Shown: one piece after another, positions 63,541 to 64,000 of the stretch
How the letters are laid out: each line of letters starts with the position of its first letter
Position numbering within the stretch: position 1 is the stretch's first letter
The notes under the pieces: model-generated
Told to the model about the DNA's origin: nothing
What the model saw: only the letters and a program-made list of their open reading frames with translations
The model's database searches: none
Position numbers and translations under genes: made by a program
NCBI GenBank assembly: GCA_026129905.1
Contig: JAHCHE010000020.1
Span: 1 to 64,000, forward strand
DNA: 64,000 nucleotides
Source of the DNA: Bryobacteraceae bacterium
GTDB lineage: Bacteria; Acidobacteriota; Terriglobia; Bryobacterales; Bryobacteraceae
Reading direction: 5' to 3'

Positions 63541-64000
63541 TCAGCCGATCGTACTCCCCGGCCTCGCGCCGCCGGCGAGCGGGGCGCAGGGATCGGCGAC
63601 CGACTGCAAGCGCAGCAGCCGGGCGGCGTCCCGCCCCTTGATCGAAACCAGCGGCATCACGCCGAGCTCGAGCAGCCGCAACGCCTGGTCCGCCGTAAGC
63701 CATCTCTCGGCGCAGGGCGTCATTTGAGGCTCGCCCTCCGCGTCGCGCCACGTGTGGACCGGCAAGCGCTCGAACTCGTTCGAGGCTCCGGCCAGCGCGC
63801 ATACGGCCGCGATCGCGGGGTTCCCCCACAGATACGCTTCGTGGGCCGGCGGCGCCGGCATTTCGTCAAACTCGAGCAGGTCGGTGGAGGAGGTCCGTGG
63901 GCCGTACGGCAGCCGCAGCAGCAGGCGCGGCCACGTCAGCCCGATCGATTGGGCCACCGGGCTCCTCCGCAACGCGCTCCAGGCTTGCTCTTCCTCCGGC
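63541..64000 (-). CDS. TssC-like protein, 5' part outside the window
   Basis: The visible 153 residues align with the middle of TssC. AWSALRRSPVAQSIGLTWPR and LLLRLPYGPRT match the RWKGFRQSEDSRYVCLTMPR/VLMRVPYGRET stretch. AYLWGNPAIAAVCALAGAS matches KYLWGNAAYALGARIT, and LELGVMPLVSIKGRDAARLL matches LADLGFAPLVHCKGTDYAAFF. The protein then ends at SVADPCAPLAGGARPGSTIG, so it lacks the roughly 130 C-terminal residues with which TssC packs the sheath. It lies just upstream of tssB in the same direction. The start is beyond the right edge. It may be an accessory sheath-like protein rather than a sheath subunit. Confidence 0.75.
   Translation of the reverse strand, partial: PEEEQAWSALRRSPVAQSIGLTWPRLLLRLPYGPRTSSTDLLEFDEMPAPPAHEAYLWGNPAIAAVCALAGASNEFERLPVHTWRDAEGEPQMTPCAERWLTADQALRLLELGVMPLVSIKGRDAARLLRLQSVADPCAPLAGGARPGSTIG

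Overview
The window is GC-rich, densely coded chromosomal DNA. It most resembles the Bryobacterales/Solibacterales side of the Acidobacteriota. This rests on gene content only: an Oar-like TonB receptor with a carboxypeptidase-regulatory N-terminus, a very large kinase-TPR-PEGA protein, a PQQ-type beta-propeller protein of the WPQWRG class, Tat-exported Gfo/Idh/MocA proteins and a Bacillus-type fadN-fadA-fadE order. No rRNA is present to test the assignment, and I saw no tRNA, CRISPR array, phage or replication origin.

Left part (1-16.6 kb): a FlK-like thioesterase, an MBL-fold hydrolase and a secreted PHP/CehA-like protein lie on the minus strand. Divergent to them are an Oar-like receptor and a fatty-acid hydroxylase (sterol desaturase) superfamily membrane enzyme. 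A beta-oxidation operon follows (fadN-, fadA- and fadE-like), then a small P-loop kinase. An MFS exporter and trpS are on the minus strand, with an RlmD/TrmA-type methyltransferase divergent to trpS.

Sugar locus (16.6-23.6 kb): a PfkB kinase overlaps an AgaS-type SIS isomerase/deaminase. Divergent from them are two secreted proteins (415 and 1001 aa) of uncertain family and a truncated sialidase-like gene. The last runs directly into a transposase remnant.

Housekeeping and envelope part (23.6-36 kb): guaB, a cell-wall amidase and lytic transglycosylase pair, a MobA-like gene overlapping an Mce/Mla-type ABC ATPase, an SH3-like lipoprotein, a coaD-aspartate aminotransferase-manA operon, a deleted IS1634-type transposase, a methyltransferase with its overlapping lipoprotein, and infC. 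Catabolic/exported part (36-43.8 kb): a cyclase and HemL-like aminotransferase pair, a lipoprotein MsrB, a beta-propeller protein, an unknown exported protein, a Gfo/Idh/MocA oxidoreductase and an enolase-superfamily enzyme.

Right part (43.7-64 kb, running off the edge): a type VI secretion system. Transcription runs right to left: a TssC-like paralogue (cut by the window edge), tssB, tssC, two hcp genes, impE/tagJ, tssA, tssE, tssF, tssG, clpV and vgrG. A PAAR gene on the opposite strand and a 1613-aa membrane Ser/Thr kinase follow. The membrane complex genes (tssJ, K, L, M) are not in the window. The most unusual point is the VgrG: its low-complexity tail ends in a segment resembling the end of the DUF4157 (eCIS core) domain, with an HExxH motif.
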